From NCBI GenBank assembly GCA_037013495.1, contig CM072805.1, positions 19,928,669 through 19,992,668 on the forward strand: a DNA stretch of 64,000 bases, in the 5' to 3' direction. The notes beneath the pieces are model-generated. The model searched no databases, was not told the origin of the DNA, and worked only from the letters and a program-made list of their open reading frames with translations. Positions 1 through 13,700 of this stretch are shown in pieces; the stretch's first letter is position 1, and every line of letters starts with the position of its first letter. The position numbers were made by a program, and so were the translations under genes. Source of the stretch: Hippophae tibetana. Lineage: Eukaryota > Streptophyta > Magnoliopsida > Rosales > Elaeagnaceae.

Positions 1-601
1 CCTTAGGAAATTGTAAGATAATCTCTCTCTAGAGCAATACAAGGCATTATTTACAAACTCTTTCTAGTTATTATTTTGCTCTTGAATTCTCTAAATCTAT
101 AAGTCCCTTTCTAGTCTCTTTGAAGTGTTTTTTTCGGGTTGGAAGGTAGGCTTAGTGAAACGGACCATGCTAAGTGTCGCACGATTACTAGTTGAAGTCT
201 AGAGTCATGATAGTTAGTATCAAAGCTTTTGGTTGAAGCATTATTATCCTTGACATAATGAAGAATGGTGCCTCAGCTATACCAAGTGTAGATGTTCCAC
301 CAATGGAACGTGGATGTGAGGAAGTTCGGAAACCACCAAAGGAGTCTCGAGCCAAGTCAAAAGACATGATTACTAGCTTAGAAACATGTGTTAGGAGTGC
401 ATAGGACAACTTATGGGAGTTGTTCAACCAGGTGGAAAATTTGGAGGAACATTGCAACGGCTTGGAGGCCGAAGATGTGGAGATCCATAAGCAGTTAAGA
501 TGTCCCTCAACGAGCGAGATGGTGGGCATAAGGTAAGAGATCGATGGGTTTAGGCCAAACTTGCCAAGGTAAGGGATCTTGTCCAAAGAGAAATTACTAA
601 T

Positions 602-1520
602 GTGTTGCTTAGAGTCGAGGATATGGGTGGTGACCTAGCTCTTTGTAAGTGGGATATGGTTGTGGGAACTAGCACAACCACCATCATTGAGGCCAAAAAG
701 GTGGATGTTCCCAAGCCAAAGACCTTCAATGGTGCTAGGAATTCTAGGGAAGTTGAAAACTTCTTATGGGGGCTTGAACAATATTTTGAGGCTACTGGTA
801 TAACAGACCATGCCAGCAAGATCCGAATTATTATCATGTACTTGTTTAACACTGCTATGTTATGGTGGAGACAGAGGTATGGTGATGTGCAATGCGGAGT
901 ATGCACAATTGAAATTTTTGATGATTTCAAAAGGGAGTTCAAAATCCAATTCTTCCCCGTAAATGCTGAAGAGAAGGCAATGGGCCGATTGCGACGATTA
1001 AAGCAAACAAGTAGCATAAGAGACTATGTGAAGGAATTCACAACCTTACTGCTAGAAGTCCCTGACATATCAGACAAGAACGCATTATTCTTATTCATGG
1101 ATGGTCTCTAATTGTGGGCTAACCTTGAACTCAAGCGACATGGTGTCCAAGACTTATATTCGGCCATTGCGGTTGTAGAGAGCCTTATTGACTACTCCAC
1201 AAACAAAGAGAGCTCAAAGGCCATATATAGAAAGTTTGGTTGAGGAAAGAGTGGGGGAGGCTATGCTAAAAGTCAGGGCCCTAAAAATTAAAAAGAAGGC
1301 TCCTTGTTCAAATTGCGAGATAAGGGGAAGGAAAGGGAGGATCGTGGTGCCTTGAAGCCCCGTGTGACATGCTTCATATGCGACGGACCGCATTGGGCAC
1401 GTGAATGTCCGAAAAGGAAGGCATTGAGTGCCTTAGTTGCCTCCACGTATGACCAAGATGGAGGTGAGATTGTTGAAGGTGCAAAGATGGGTTCTTTGCG
1501 CCTACTTAGTGCATTTTAGA
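602..1520 (+). pseudogene. gag remnant with CCHC knuckle
   Basis: The stretch 602-1110 reads as a retrotransposon gag core: PKPKTFNGARNSREVENFLW, then a WW-containing helix region and a segment ending in FLFMDGL. Around 1360-1410 lies a CCHC zinc-knuckle signature (C-F-I-C-x4-H-x4-C) within the segment containing VTCFICDGPHWARECPKR. These are typical of plant Ty3/gypsy gag proteins that coat the element's RNA. It belongs to the broken element covering 1-4490. Confidence 0.8.
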
Positions 1521-1543
1521 GCACTCTGAAGACACCCAAAGGC

Positions 1544-2880
1544 TTGATGTTTATGGATGCAACCATCAATGGGAAGGTCGCCAAAGCTTTGGTTGACACA
1601 GATGCATCTCATAACTTTGTTTCACTAGAAAAAGTAAAAAGACTCGGTCTTAAGGTTGTCAATAGAGGAGGATCTCTCAAAGCAGTTAACTCGACAGCAC
1701 TACCTCTCCAAGGAGTTACTCGTGAAGTTAAGGTCAATCTTGGTGCTTGGACTGGACGAGTGGACTTATCAGTGGCACCTATGGATGACTTCTCAGTAGT
1801 ATTCGGTATAGAGTTCTTGGACCAGGTTAGAGCTTTCCTTGTGCCATGCTCAAACTCTATGTGCATCATGGATGGATAAAAGGCTTATGTGGTATCGACG
1901 GAGAGGACCACTAGACCTACTACCCAAGCTCTCTTAGCACTTCAATTTCAGAAGGGATTGAAGAGGGAAGAAGAGAATTACTTGGCCATCTTAAATAAGT
2001 ACGACGACGAGGAAGCGTCACCAAAGCCAAGCTTACCGATGGAAGTACAAGTTATCTTAGATAAGTTCCATGATGTGATGCCTAAGGCATTGCCCAAACG
2101 CTTACCTCCAAGGAGGGAGGTGGACCACGAAATTAAGTTGGAACCCAGAACAAGGCCACTAGTAATGAGCTCTTATCGAATGGCAAACTCAGATTTGGTA
2201 GAACTGTGAAAGCAACTTGATGAATTACTAGATGCTGGCTTTATAAGGCCTTCCAAATCCCCATTTGGTCCCCTGGTTCCCTTTCAGAAGAAGAAGGATG
2301 ACTCGCTACGGATGTGCATTGATTATCGGGCTCTAAATAAGATCACGGTAAAGAACAAGTATCCTATCCCACTCATGGTCGAATTTTTTGATCAATTGGG
2401 GAACACAAGATACTTTTCAAAATTGGACTTGTGGTCAGGATACTACCAGGTACGCATAGCCAAAGAGGATGAGCCCAAGACCAGATATGTGACAAGGTAC
2501 AATGCCTATGAGTTCCTTGTCATACCATTTGGTCTCACGAATGCACCTGCCACCTTCTACACTCTAATGAACAAGATTTTCCATCCCTACCTCGATCGGT
2601 TTGTGGTAGTATATCTTGATGACATTGTGATATATAGTTAGACTTTGGAAGAACATCTTGAGCACTTGAGGAAGGTGTTCGAGGTTTTAAGGGAAAATGA
2701 ACTATATGTCAAGAAGGAAAAATGTTTCTTTGCCCAAGATGAGGTGATGTTCTTAGGGCATAGGATAAATGATGGGAAGCTTATGATGGATGGAACCAAG
2801 GTGAAAGCCATCCAAGAATGGGAACCTCCTGCCAAGGTCCCCGAGTTAAGGTATTTCCTTGGAGTTGTGAACTAATATAG
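1544..2880 (+). pseudogene. Protease and reverse transcriptase remnant
   Basis: 1544-1879 reads as a retropepsin-like domain, with a changed active-site motif in the segment ALVDTDASHNFVS. 2250-2880 reads as reverse transcriptase: [10 protein letters not shown], the [15 protein letters not shown] block, the [12 protein letters not shown] block, and the catalytic YLDDI motif near 2615-2635. Order and spacing match Ty3/gypsy pol. It is part of the fossil element at 1-4490. Confidence 0.85.
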
Positions 2881-4320
2881 AAGGTTTATCAAGTCCTACT
2901 CAACGAGTGCAGCTCCACTGACTGACCTACTCAAAAAGAACAAGTCTTGGGAATGGAAAAATGAATGCCAAGCTTCATTCGGAGACTTGAAGAAGGCCAT
3001 TAGTGGAGAATTGATGCTTTGCCTACCAGACCCCTCCAAGAAGTACGAGCTTCATACAGATACTTCAGACTTTGCCATTGGTGGAGTGTTGATGCAAGAA
3101 AGGCATTCGATAGCTTATGAGAGCCACAAGCTTAATGACACAAAATGTCGTTACACGGTGTAGGAAAAGGAGATGACAACTATCATCCATTGCCTAAGGG
3201 TGTGGCGATACTACTTGTTGGGTTCTCACTTTGTAATAATGATGGATAATGTAACAACTAGCTACTTCCATACTCAGAAGAAGTTGAGTCCTAAACAAGC
3301 ACGATGGAAAGACTTCTTGGTGAAGTTTGACTATAAGTTGGAGTACAAGCCTTGTAAGGCCAACGTGGTGGCTGATGCACTAAGTCGAAAGGCAAAGTTA
3401 ACAGCCTTGAGTAGACTAAGTAGTCCCTTGCTAGAAAGGATCAAAGAAGGGCTTAAGCATGATGCCCTGGCTCAAAACCTCCTTTCCATTATCAAGGAAG
3501 GAAAGACAAAATGATTTTGGCTAAGTGACAGACTACTCTGGGCCAAGCAGAATTGCATCTTTGTGTCAAAGTAGGGGAACTTAAGGAAGTAGCTTATCAA
3601 GGAGTGCCATGATTCACTATAGACTAGACACCTAGGAATGAGACGCACCATTGCCTTAATCAAGTCCATTTACTATTGGCCTCAACTATGGGATGATGTT
3701 GAAGCCTATGTGAGAACTTGTCTTGTATACCAACAAGACGAGACAGAGCAGCATGCACTCAGAGGTTTGTTAAAGCCACTGCCTATCCCAGAGAGACCAT
3801 GGGAAAGTGTCTCAATGGACTTCATCACTTGCTTGCCAAAATCAAAGGGATTTGACAGTATAATCGTAATCATCGATCGCTTCAGCAAGTATGCAACCTT
3901 CATACCTGCCTCAACAGATTGTACCGCGGATGAGACGACACAGTTGTTCCTCAAGCATGTTGTGAAATATTGGGGAATTCCATCCAACATTATGAGTAAT
4001 TGAGATCCATAATTTACTGGGATCAAACTTGAGCTTCTCCATAAGTTTTCATCCATAGAGCGATGGGCAAACGGAACGTGTCAATGCATTGTTGGAGCTC
4101 TACCTCAGGCACTTTGTTAGTGCCAACTAACATAATTGGGCTAAGTTGCTGGATGTAGCCCAATTCTCTTATAACTTATAGAGGAGTGAGTTCACCATGA
4201 AGAGTCCCTTTGAGATCATCATGGGGTAGTAATCCATGACTCCTTATGTTTTGGCCACAAGCTATGAAGGAAAGAGTCTCACTGCCTTCAAATTTGCTAA
4301 GGTATGGCATGAGCAAGCCG
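2881..4320 (+). pseudogene. RNase H and integrase remnant
   Basis: 2930-3400 holds the RNase H domain, ending with the ANVVADALSRKAKL segment typical of Ty3/gypsy. 3620-4310 holds integrase pieces: a zinc-binding region (YYWPQLWDDVEAYVRTC) and the catalytic core start (SMDFITCLPKSKGFDSIIVI, DRFSKYATF). The integrase C-terminus is not recognisable, and LTR-like sequence follows almost at once. Confidence 0.8.
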
Positions 4321-4490
4321 ACTTAGCCTGAGCCTATTTAAACAAGCCGACTTTGCTCTTGAATCCTGTAAATCTCTAAGTCCCTTTCAAGTTTCTTTGG
4401 AGTGTTTTGTTGGGTTGAAAAACATGCTTAGTGCAATGGACCGTGCTAAGTGCGACACGATTGCTATTTGAAGTCTAAGGTTGTGACACT

Positions 4491-4745
4491 AAGGTGTTAG
4501 TGAGGGTAATCATTGTTAGGGCGAGAAGTCTTTGGGTGTAAAGGTTCATCCCATGCAAATGGATGGGGTTCCAGTGAGTTGTGGGAGGCTTGAAGAGCTT
4601 GCAGCTCAATCAACACCGCTTGTAAGATAACACTTAATTACTCGGAGTTAGACTCAGGTCGTGCTAAGGTGTCAGATTCCTCGTTGAGGAGCTTTGCATT
4701 GGATAAGTTGTAGTTGTTCATGGCTGAAACTGGCTTTGATACCAT
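4491..4745. other. Non-coding, TRIM-internal-like sequence
   Basis: No gene is visible. The part near 4600-4745 lies directly beside the PBS of the miniature LTR and may be its short internal region on the minus strand. The rest is unassigned junction sequence next to the gypsy LTR piece. Confidence 0.35.
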
Positions 4746-4857
4746 TGTTAAGGTTGAATTTAGTGAATAAGAGGAAGAAGAATAGTAAGAGAAAGATGAG
4801 GCTGGTTTGTATATTTTCTAATATATTATTCCCTAATCTCTCTTGCTCTATATAACA
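4746..4857 (-). mobile_element. TRIM-like 112-bp LTR flanked by PBS and PPT
   Basis: The segment begins TGTTA and ends TAACA, as LTRs do. Read on the minus strand, it is preceded by a purine tract (GTTAGGGGGAGA, 4858-4869) and followed after one base by TGGTATCAAAGCCA (4731-4744), a near match to the primer-binding site for initiator-Met tRNA. Such tiny LTRs are typical of TRIM elements. One LTR with a PPT on one side and a PBS on the other is what the middle repeat of a tandem TRIM array looks like. I could not find the outer LTRs, and no coding part is present. Confidence 0.6.
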
Positions 4858-4869
4858 TCTCCCCCTAAC

Positions 4870-7110
4870 GACTCAATGGTCTCCCTCTTCACCATGTACC
4901 CTTTACACTTGTGAAACGGCCTTTGCGCCTATGAGTGCCTCTGTTAGCACGCCAATAGCATATGAACATATCATAACTCTATTAGTATATCCATTAATTT
5001 ATTTACGATTAATCAACAAAAATTTAAAAGAAAAAGTATTATTTATCATGTAAAATTATTATTGAGTTTTGAATTTCATAAAATAAAATATATCAAATGA
5101 CTTATAATTTTTTTATTTTATAAATAAAATATATGATTATTTATTTATTTTCAATTTTTAACTCTTTTCTTTTCGCGAATATTATTAAGCACAAAAATAT
5201 TGATAATTTTTATGCAGATTTTATGTAAAAACAGGTGCAACTTTTTAAGTATTTTTCTAAACCGACGTTTTTTTTTTCTACCAAAGATACCTATTTAAGC
5301 CGATTAAAATAGGCGCAATAGGTTATTATTGTAGTAGTTATTTCGTCTAAAACTTTATGTGATTTGAAGTTAGTGGCTCCAACCCCAAGGTAACTGTCAG
5401 ATACTTTACTCTTATGAATATTAACAGTTTTATTATTATTTTTATTAAATAATATTTTTTATAATTTAAATATGTGATTAAAAATAATAAAAAATTGTGA
5501 GTTTTAATTTCAAATTATTAAACAAATTCCATTTTATTGTATCAAACATAATAATTATAATTTTATTATATTAATTTGTATAATATCTAATGATAATTTA
5601 TATATTAATATAATTGAATAAATATATAATAATTAGTGAAAAGTATTTTTATTAATAATTTATATTTTAAATAGTATAAATTATTTTATATACCTTTTGT
5701 AAAAAATAATTTCTATAAAAATTTATTAAAATAAATAATTGATTTATTTTATTATATATATTCTTTAATTTTTAAAATAAAAATATGATTTTTATTTTGA
5801 GATCAACAAGACACATATTGTTATTTTATTAATAATTAACTTATAGATTGTAATCGAGATTAAGCTCTAAGCTTCATCCTCTGTGTCCAAATAAAATTTA
5901 TTTCATTGAACCAGATTTCGTTAGTTTCAAGACACATATGGTTAGAATTAAAACTTTTAAATGCTTAATATAGTTTAAACTTACATATGTAATCGTATTC
6001 ATCCGTTCTAAAATTGTGAATTTGAATTCATTTAATACAATTAAATCATTTGTAAGGATTTCAATTTTTTTTTTATCTTCCCTTCATCCATTAATAGATT
6101 GGAATTAGATCATATCAATTCAATATATGTCTTTATGCACTTCTTATGTTTATTATTATTATTATTATTATAAAATTTTCATCAACAACTAACTTATAAT
6201 TATTTGATTTAAAATAAAGTAAAAAATATCACAATAAAAATACAAACTAATAAATTTGATATTATTATAATTTTAAACTCAAAGTATATAAAATTAAGAT
6301 AGGATAGTGAAGAGATAAAATTTAAAGATTATTAAAGAGAAATTATAGAATTATAAAAATGATAAAAAAACTTATAATATTAAGTTTAAAAAAAAACTTA
6401 AAATAATGATATGTATAAATTATAAATATTATTTAATTTTAATCGATTTGGATCGAATTATAATAAATGATAAACTATAGAATCCAGGATGAACTCGAAA
6501 TTAATTGATTGATAATTTTTTAATATAATATAATTATTAATTTAAAAACATTTAAAATTTAATGAATTTATTTAGATTCGTCGAATTCATTAAATTGTTA
6601 AAAAAATTACTTTCCACCAAAATTTCATCATCTTTATAATTTTTATTTAGTAGGAAACAACTACTTAATAATTAATTATAAAAACAATTAATTCAATTCA
6701 TGGAGAATATTTTAACAATAAAAATAAAGAAAATTACAAAAAAAAAATTATAACAATAAAAAACAATACATCAATAATATTAAATATATTTTAATCGAAT
6801 AACGTTCAATATTTAATTAAATTTAAATAATCGTAATTAAATTTAAACAATCGATTTAGTATTAAACGACGTATAATTAAATAATTTTTAAATTAAAATA
6901 ATATATTAAATTTTTTTAATAATAAAAATATATTACAATAATAATTATTTTTATAATTATAATTATAAATATATTATTTTTATTGTTTTTGCGAAAATAA
7001 GTAAAACTACATCGGCATCTGTTATAATTTGTAACAAACATACGGAAAGTGTACATGAGATTGAGGGATAGAGATTAGAGAGTCCTAACGTCTAGGAGAG
7101 GTAGTCTCGT
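4870..7110. other. AT-rich intergenic spacer
   Basis: Apart from ~100 bp of ordinary composition at the left (4870-4980), this is very AT-rich sequence with many A/T runs and short ATT repeats (for example near 6150). No coding frame, RNA gene or clear element could be supported. Confidence 0.7.
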
Positions 7111-7111
7111 A

Positions 7112-7711
7112 GTGTGTCTAACTCACCAGAGTCAGAGACTTGGTTTCTCGTTTCAAAGTTACCATAAAAATTCCAATTCTCTTAGAGTGGTGAATCAGTG
7201 CTGCGACAAGTTGCAGAAAGAGGAAAGGGAAAAAAAATAGAGAGAGAAAATAAAATATAAAACAAAGGTAAAAAATAAAATAAAAATAAAAAGAGAGCAG
7301 CGAATATATTGCTCTGCGCTCTAAACATTCATCCATATTCTTTCACCTTTCTAACGTATAATCCTTCTCTTCTGATTTCCTTAATCTCCTCCGTATCTGT
7401 CTCTTTGTCTCTTGCTCTCTCAATTTTTCATTGTTCTATATTTATTTAATTTATCATAGAGCTCCCTTCAGTTCCATACAATATGTATAAGTTATATACA
7501 TATATGTATTTGTATTGTAAATAAATATTTTCCTTTTTCTTCGTTCTGAGCCAAGCTTTGATTTTTTCAATATTTTCTCTACTGGTGTTTTTTTTCTTTT
7601 TTGAGAATCTTCGAAATTGGCGGGAATCAGCGCTAAATTTTCGAGTTTGGAGAGGTGGGTTGGACTCAGATTTGTGTTTTGTTATAGAATTTTGAAAAAC
7701 AAGGTCGTTAA
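7112..7711 (+). promoter_or_regulatory. 5' flank and probable 5' UTR of the DUF3755 gene
   Basis: Base composition changes sharply from the AT-rich spacer to mixed sequence with CT-rich stretches (about 7340-7430), common in plant 5' leaders. The start codon follows at 7712. Several TATA-like words exist between 7430 and 7510, but none can be singled out, so the transcription start is not placed. Confidence 0.4.
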
Positions 7712-10700
7712 TTGATGCCTAATCCTTCCGGTAACCATCACGAACCTTCTTCCTTCAACGGAGGGAACTCAGCCAATGAAAATTCAGGGCCTGTATCGGG
7801 GCAGGAGAGTTCTGGTGCGGCTATGAAGCACAATCCGGGAATTGCCACGGAGTGGACTGCGGAAGAGCAAGCAATTCTCGAAGAAGTTCTCTCCAAGTGA
7901 GTATAATTGGCTTCTGTTGAATTGTTTAAAAGTTTTTGTAGTTTGATTTTTGGTTTTTGAGGTGTTGCTTTTGTTTCATTTGATTAAAAAAAATACCTAC
8001 TTGGATTTTTGCCTTACAGCAATTTTGAACTTTGGGATCTTTTATGTTTGAGTAATTGAACTGTTTCCATGTACTTATTATCAAAATTTTGGATTTGTGA
8101 AATTTATAGCTTTGTTGTTTTTTCCTTTTCCTGGGTATGCTGCAAATCCACCGTATAGTTTGTCAATCGTGATGTCTTTGTAGTGTCATTGAATTTGTTA
8201 GCTTGCCAGATTTTTAGACATAAACCTCCTTCACTGAAGAATTGGAAAACTACAATTTCTAAATAATTCTGGGATACTATAACTATTGGCTCATTTTATT
8301 TTAACTGAGCTTAGATATAATGAATCTTATTCAATTGACATCTTAAGACCACAAATTAATAAAGGATGGTTTTGAGTATGCTGCAAATTAATAAACTCTG
8401 TAGTTCTTATCATATTTGCCATTGCTTTGATGGATGTTATCTGTAACTCACCCTGTGTGTTGCCAAACTTTACTGCATCTTGTTTATTTTTGTTTTATGG
8501 TTTGGGGCTAATTTAAATCATGAATTGTTATTATGGTAGGAATCATTTTTGTAAAAGGTACCGTCAATGTGAGGCTTAAAAAAAAGGTTCTAAGGCTATA
8601 ACCTCATGTGATAAAGTACAACATACGCTTTTTTGGTTTGAGGTGCATGCCTTAAGGCTTTAACCCATGGAGACAATTGAGGTTATATATAGCCTCAAAG
8701 GGTTCGATTTCGTTAAAAATTAAAAAAAGATAAAAAAGTCAAAATTAATAAAAACAAAAAAACGAATATTAGTATGTTATGGACAAACATGACTAGGGGT
8801 TGCAAGTAACATTTTTCCTATTGACTTTTTATATTTATAATTCTTTTTCCTTTCTTTTGAATCTATAGCTCCATCTTCTTTACTACATTGCTCAAACATT
8901 TTTGTTTAATTTCAGTTTTGTGTTTAGCTTCCACTTTAGTTGATGCCTCTTGTAGCTCCAAATTGACATTTGAGGAATAGATCTGTAACTATATTTGATT
9001 TATTTTGTGTGCTCTATTATTATTTTCATGCTTATTCCATATAATTTCTTTTATATGGCTTATAGAAGTTTTTAAGTTTAAGTTTGAGGCTTACGCCTCA
9101 TAGTCTCACATAAGAAAAACGTCTCGGTACTTAAAATAGCATTTTACAACATTGGTTGGAATGTGGATAATTGGAAAGCTATGAATGGGCCATTTTGTCA
9201 ATGGAAAATCTTTTATGTTACAGTTTGAACACGTATGTGTTATTATATATTTATTATATTCAGCATGCTCCTATTTTAATAGGTGTGAGTTTATGTTTGG
9301 TATTTGTCTGGGTATATTACAGGTTGATATTCATTTGCTCCGATTCTGGGTTTGTGTATTCCCCCCCCCCCCCCCCCCAATCCCTCCCTCTCTTTTTTTC
9401 TCCCTTGTACTGTCAATGTGCTCTACTTTATAAACAATGCATGAAATCTCTGGGAATTTCTCAGCATAATGAGCCACTAGCAAGTAACCTCTCTGAAGTA
9501 TAGAATACATCTTTTGCAAATGATTTAGAATAAGTTATTGATTTCATGTTATGTTTCCCTGCTAATCCTCCAAACTCCTCTCAGGATGTCTCAGTAAGCA
9601 TGTAGTTTATGTAGGATTAGGTATAATTTTTATATGTGTGGGGCTTCAGCAAATCTGACCTGGGGTTTCACGAAGGATTAGTTGATGGCTAACAGGCTTG
9701 AAACTTTATTATAATCAAGAGAATTAGTGAGGGGTTTCCCAAGCAAAATACTGGGCTTAGCATTGGCTTATTGGGATAGAAGGGGTAGCCTTGTAGTGTG
9801 TTCAGCTTGGGAGCAAATGGACCTTGCTGAGCCCGTGGTGCTGCTGCTGCTGATGTTAACTTGTTAAGTTTTTTATTCTTTGACGCTTTGCGTGATCCTA
9901 AACTCCTATTGGTTTAGCTTTCACTTGAGTATCCTCAAAGTTGTGCTCAAATAAATTGAGAGGACTATGTCAGTATAATGTTGCAACTCCAACTATTCCT
10001 GTTAAAGAACAGAGAGAGAAATTCTCTATGTGATTATTAGAAAATTGGATGAGTTCTTTCCCTTCTTTTAAGCTTCAATTGGGAAAAAAAGAATAGTTGC
10101 ATTTATGGATGAACGAAATTTTATATTTGCTTGAGTTCAGAGAAAATAGATGTAGTATTGAGAAGACCAGTTGGACCAAGTACCTTTTTAGTGTCGTATA
10201 TGGTTCATAACTAATAAATAATTACTGCCAATGTCTAACAGTCATATCTATGAACATGCAGAATGGTATAGGTATTACACTACAACAATAAATGGTGTCC
10301 AAATATGGCTAAAGTGAGCATTATTATAATTTTTTTACCATTGCAACCATTTGGAATTACTTTATCAGGATCTTGTTTTATTTCGCAAAATCTCTGGTAC
10401 TTCAAGAAACAAAGATGCATTGATACTCCTAAGTTCTTTAAGTTTTGCCTTTTAATGTATTTTTATAATCTATATGATTTAATGTTCTGGCTGTTAACTG
10501 TAGGTGCATAGTCTTTATTTTTAAGTGCTCAGTTCATGTGATGTTGTTGAAACCACATCCAGCCATGTTCAAGTCTTTCCTCCCAGGACCCTCATCCGTT
10601 TTGGTGAGACCCAAAACGGATCATTTTCTATATTAGCGTGGTCAGAGCACATAGACTGAACACAAGTCAATGGGTTTGTGCTTTAAACGGATTAGACCCG

Positions 10701-13700
10701 TTATATCTGTTATTTGCAGGTCTTATTAATTACATTTCCACTTTGGATTTAACAAGTCATTATTAAGACTCTGCTTTTTTTATTTTACCTTACTGTCTTT
10801 TGTCTTTTTTCTTCTTTGGTTGTTTGGTGTAGTATTACCATGTTTTATTAATTGCTTTTATTTGAAATTTCCGCCAGTATCTGTACTTCTTAAACTCACC
10901 AATATGTGCTCAGATATCAGCATTTAGTATCCTGTAATTACATCTAGCCATACTTATTGAGGATATTGCATATATAATGTAAGCTTTTGGTATATGCAAC
11001 CAGCAATTACCTGTAACCGAGTTTATGTGTGTTGTATGTGGCTCCTTATGTTGTATTGTTAACATATTTTTATTCCTGATGCTACTCAAGAATTATTTGT
11101 TTGTTTACTGATACTGTCTTTATACTCACAGATACGCCACAGAATCAAGCATTATCCGATACGCTAAGATAGCTATGAAGCTGCAGAACAAGACTGTCCG
11201 AGATGTGGCCCTGCGTAGCAGATGGATGACTGTAAGCACATTATTTAATCCCTCTTTTGCCAATCTTTATTCCTTTTCTGTATTAATGGAGTTATTGTCA
11301 CCAGTTTACAAACTCGTGGATTCCCAACAAATAGTTAAAAAGTTTGATGAATTCTGTCTTATTTTATTTTATTTATTTTAATTCGAATGGCAAATATTTC
11401 AAAGATTTGTAGGTGGTAGTCTTTGGTGTAAACCACATACCATTTCTGTATTAATGGAGTTACTGACAACTCTTTCATGCAAGAAATTTCTTTTTTGAGT
11501 ATTTTTTATGCCATTGTCATAAAGGGTTACATATTTGAGTAGGTCGGAGGTGTGAAAATTTCTTATTGCAATTGACTTGAACTAATGGGTTTGGTTGAGT
11601 GGTTTCTTGCTAAGAACTTCTGACATAGAATTTGTTGGAACTTGGAAGATAACTTGTGTGCAGAATGGAAGCTATCTAAATATCAATTGTTTAGCTTATA
11701 ACTGTTTGACTCATGAGGGTTTTAGTTATACTTTACCCTGTTATGTATGTCATGTGTAGTGCTGCTATGTCCCTTGACTTTTATCTTTTTCTCGTGAAAT
11801 TGTTCTAGTGCTTGGTTTCAATTGTTTTTCTTAACTAAAGCAAATAAAGTTTCAACAAGAAGCCAGTCACCTTTTTTTTATTCTTTTGGGCCCTTAGGTA
11901 TGGAAAATATGATTTAGCTCTACTCTTGCCTTTCCAGACTTGGGTCTATTTGTTTATGGCGTTTTTGTGACATTTACCATATGAAAATTTATGTTTGCAT
12001 CATTATACAAGATACTTAAATCCACATTGGAGATTAAGTGTCCAAAAATGCAGGGAATGATGCAAATACATTTATTAGGACATACTAAATTCAATTTAAA
12101 GCTAATCTTTGCCCACATCATATAGTCTTTAAGCTCATTATGCAAATTTCTAAACCAATGTAACCATATAGATGTCATCATATGTAAACTAGTACCTTTT
12201 GAGATATTGCTGAATTGCCCAAATTTTCTGCACTGATTTAATAGTTTTGTACCTGTACAGAAAAAGGAAAATAGCAAGAGAAGGAAAGAAGAGATTAACC
12301 TATCAAGGAAAAGCAAAGAGAAAAAGGTATGAATTCTGCAATTGTTTTATGTTTCCTCAGGTAGATTCAGGTTTCTGGTATGTCATCTAGCTTTATCTTC
12401 CATAGACGAGTGATTTTATTGTTTCAATTCTCTCTTTAGTTTGTGTATCAATAATTTCCTTTTGTGTATTATTCCGCATTCAATGTGCTGAGCCTGAGAT
12501 TAGTTTGTAAAGATTGGCTCTATCTTCTCTGTTTTACTGCTTGTTTCATGGATGTAAAGAATTGGTACCAAATTGAATATTGAATTAAATACATAATTAT
12601 TGCGCGTAACCGGAAAATAATTTTATGGATTATGTAATGAACATTTTAAAATATAGATCATATTGGGTTCATTTGACTTTATCAATTATCTTGCTTCCTC
12701 TGTATTACTTTCATCTTAGGACTGAGGACAAGCTGTGATTGCACTAAGCAAAAATTATTAGGATGAGAGAGGGAGGGTATTCCAGTTATAGTGTTGAGCA
12801 AAAGCAGATGTTATGAGTTCGGTTTGGATTGTGCATATTTCTATACAAACATGCACAATGAGCACCTCGGTGAAAATGATGAATTGTTAGCAAAATTTAT
12901 TTACAAAATAGCGAAAACTGGAGCCATATAGTTGCACTTTTTGTGACTTACTAAATTGATCAAAATATCTTAGTGCATGTTTGGTTGGGCTGAAAAGTGG
13001 GAATGGAATGGAATGGAATCGATTCCTAAAAAAGAGAAGAAATCACAATTCCTTCTCTCCCTTAAGGAATCACAATTCCTTCTCTTTTTTAGGAATCGAT
13101 TCTATTCCCATTTCATTTTTACCCCAACCCTAAATATAACCTAAATCCTAAATCCTAAATCCCAAATCCTAAAATCCTAAAAACCTAAATCCTATTTAGA
13201 AAAATAATAATTTTAACCCTAAACCATAGCCCACAAATATAACTCTAAACCCCAAATCTCAAATCCCAAAACCCAAAACCCAAAACCCTATTTATAAAAA
13301 TAATAATTTTAACCCTAAACCTTAACCCACAAATATAACCCTAAATCCAAAATTCCAAATCCCAAAACCATATATAGAAAAATAATAATTTTAACCCTAA
13401 ACCTTAACTCACAAATATAATCTTAAACCCTAAATCCTAAACCCCAAATCCTAAATCCTAATTCCTAAATCTCAAAACCCTAAATCTTATTTAGAAAAAT
13501 AATAATTTTAATAATATATTTTATTTTTAAGTAATAATTATTTAGAAAAATAATGATTTTAATAATGTATTTTGTTTGACGAAAAAATAATAATTAAATG
13601 ATATTATAAATTTTATTGAATATAGAGGTATTATAATAATATATAGTGTTTTTCATTCCATTTCAACATTAAACCAAACACTGTAATTCTGATTCCTTCT

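Larger units (their letters stand above)
1..4490 (+). mobile_element. Broken Ty3/gypsy LTR element (chromovirus-like)
   Basis: Parts lie in the order of a Ty3/gypsy element on the plus strand: end of a 5' LTR (1 to ~213), a primer-binding site resembling the initiator-Met tRNA complement (about 215-225), gag, protease, reverse transcriptase, RNase H, integrase, and a piece of 3' LTR (about 4340-4490). The LTR pieces share a recognisable stretch (near 85-210 and 4345-4475). The window opens inside the 5' LTR, so the true left end is outside. The copy is clearly broken, with roughly ten or more breaks, and is an old fossil. The gag and RT type resemble plant chromoviruses, but I see no chromodomain, so the lineage is tentative. 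Confidence 0.85.

Noticed and set aside
188-1017. Minus-strand frames over the first gypsy gag
   Set aside because: They lie opposite the recognisable gag and have no family features.
9171-9519. Overlapping frames with proline or glycine runs in intron 1
   Set aside because: They arise from the C18 tract; the region lies inside an intron of a well-supported gene.
11954-12316. 120-codon minus-strand frame
   Set aside because: It overlaps exon 3 of the DUF3755 gene in antisense and shows no recognisable domain.
13122-13545. A true interstitial telomere (chromosome fusion scar)
   Set aside because: The repeats are degenerate, in 85-115-bp units, and bounded by MITE ends with a TTA duplication, so transposition explains them better.
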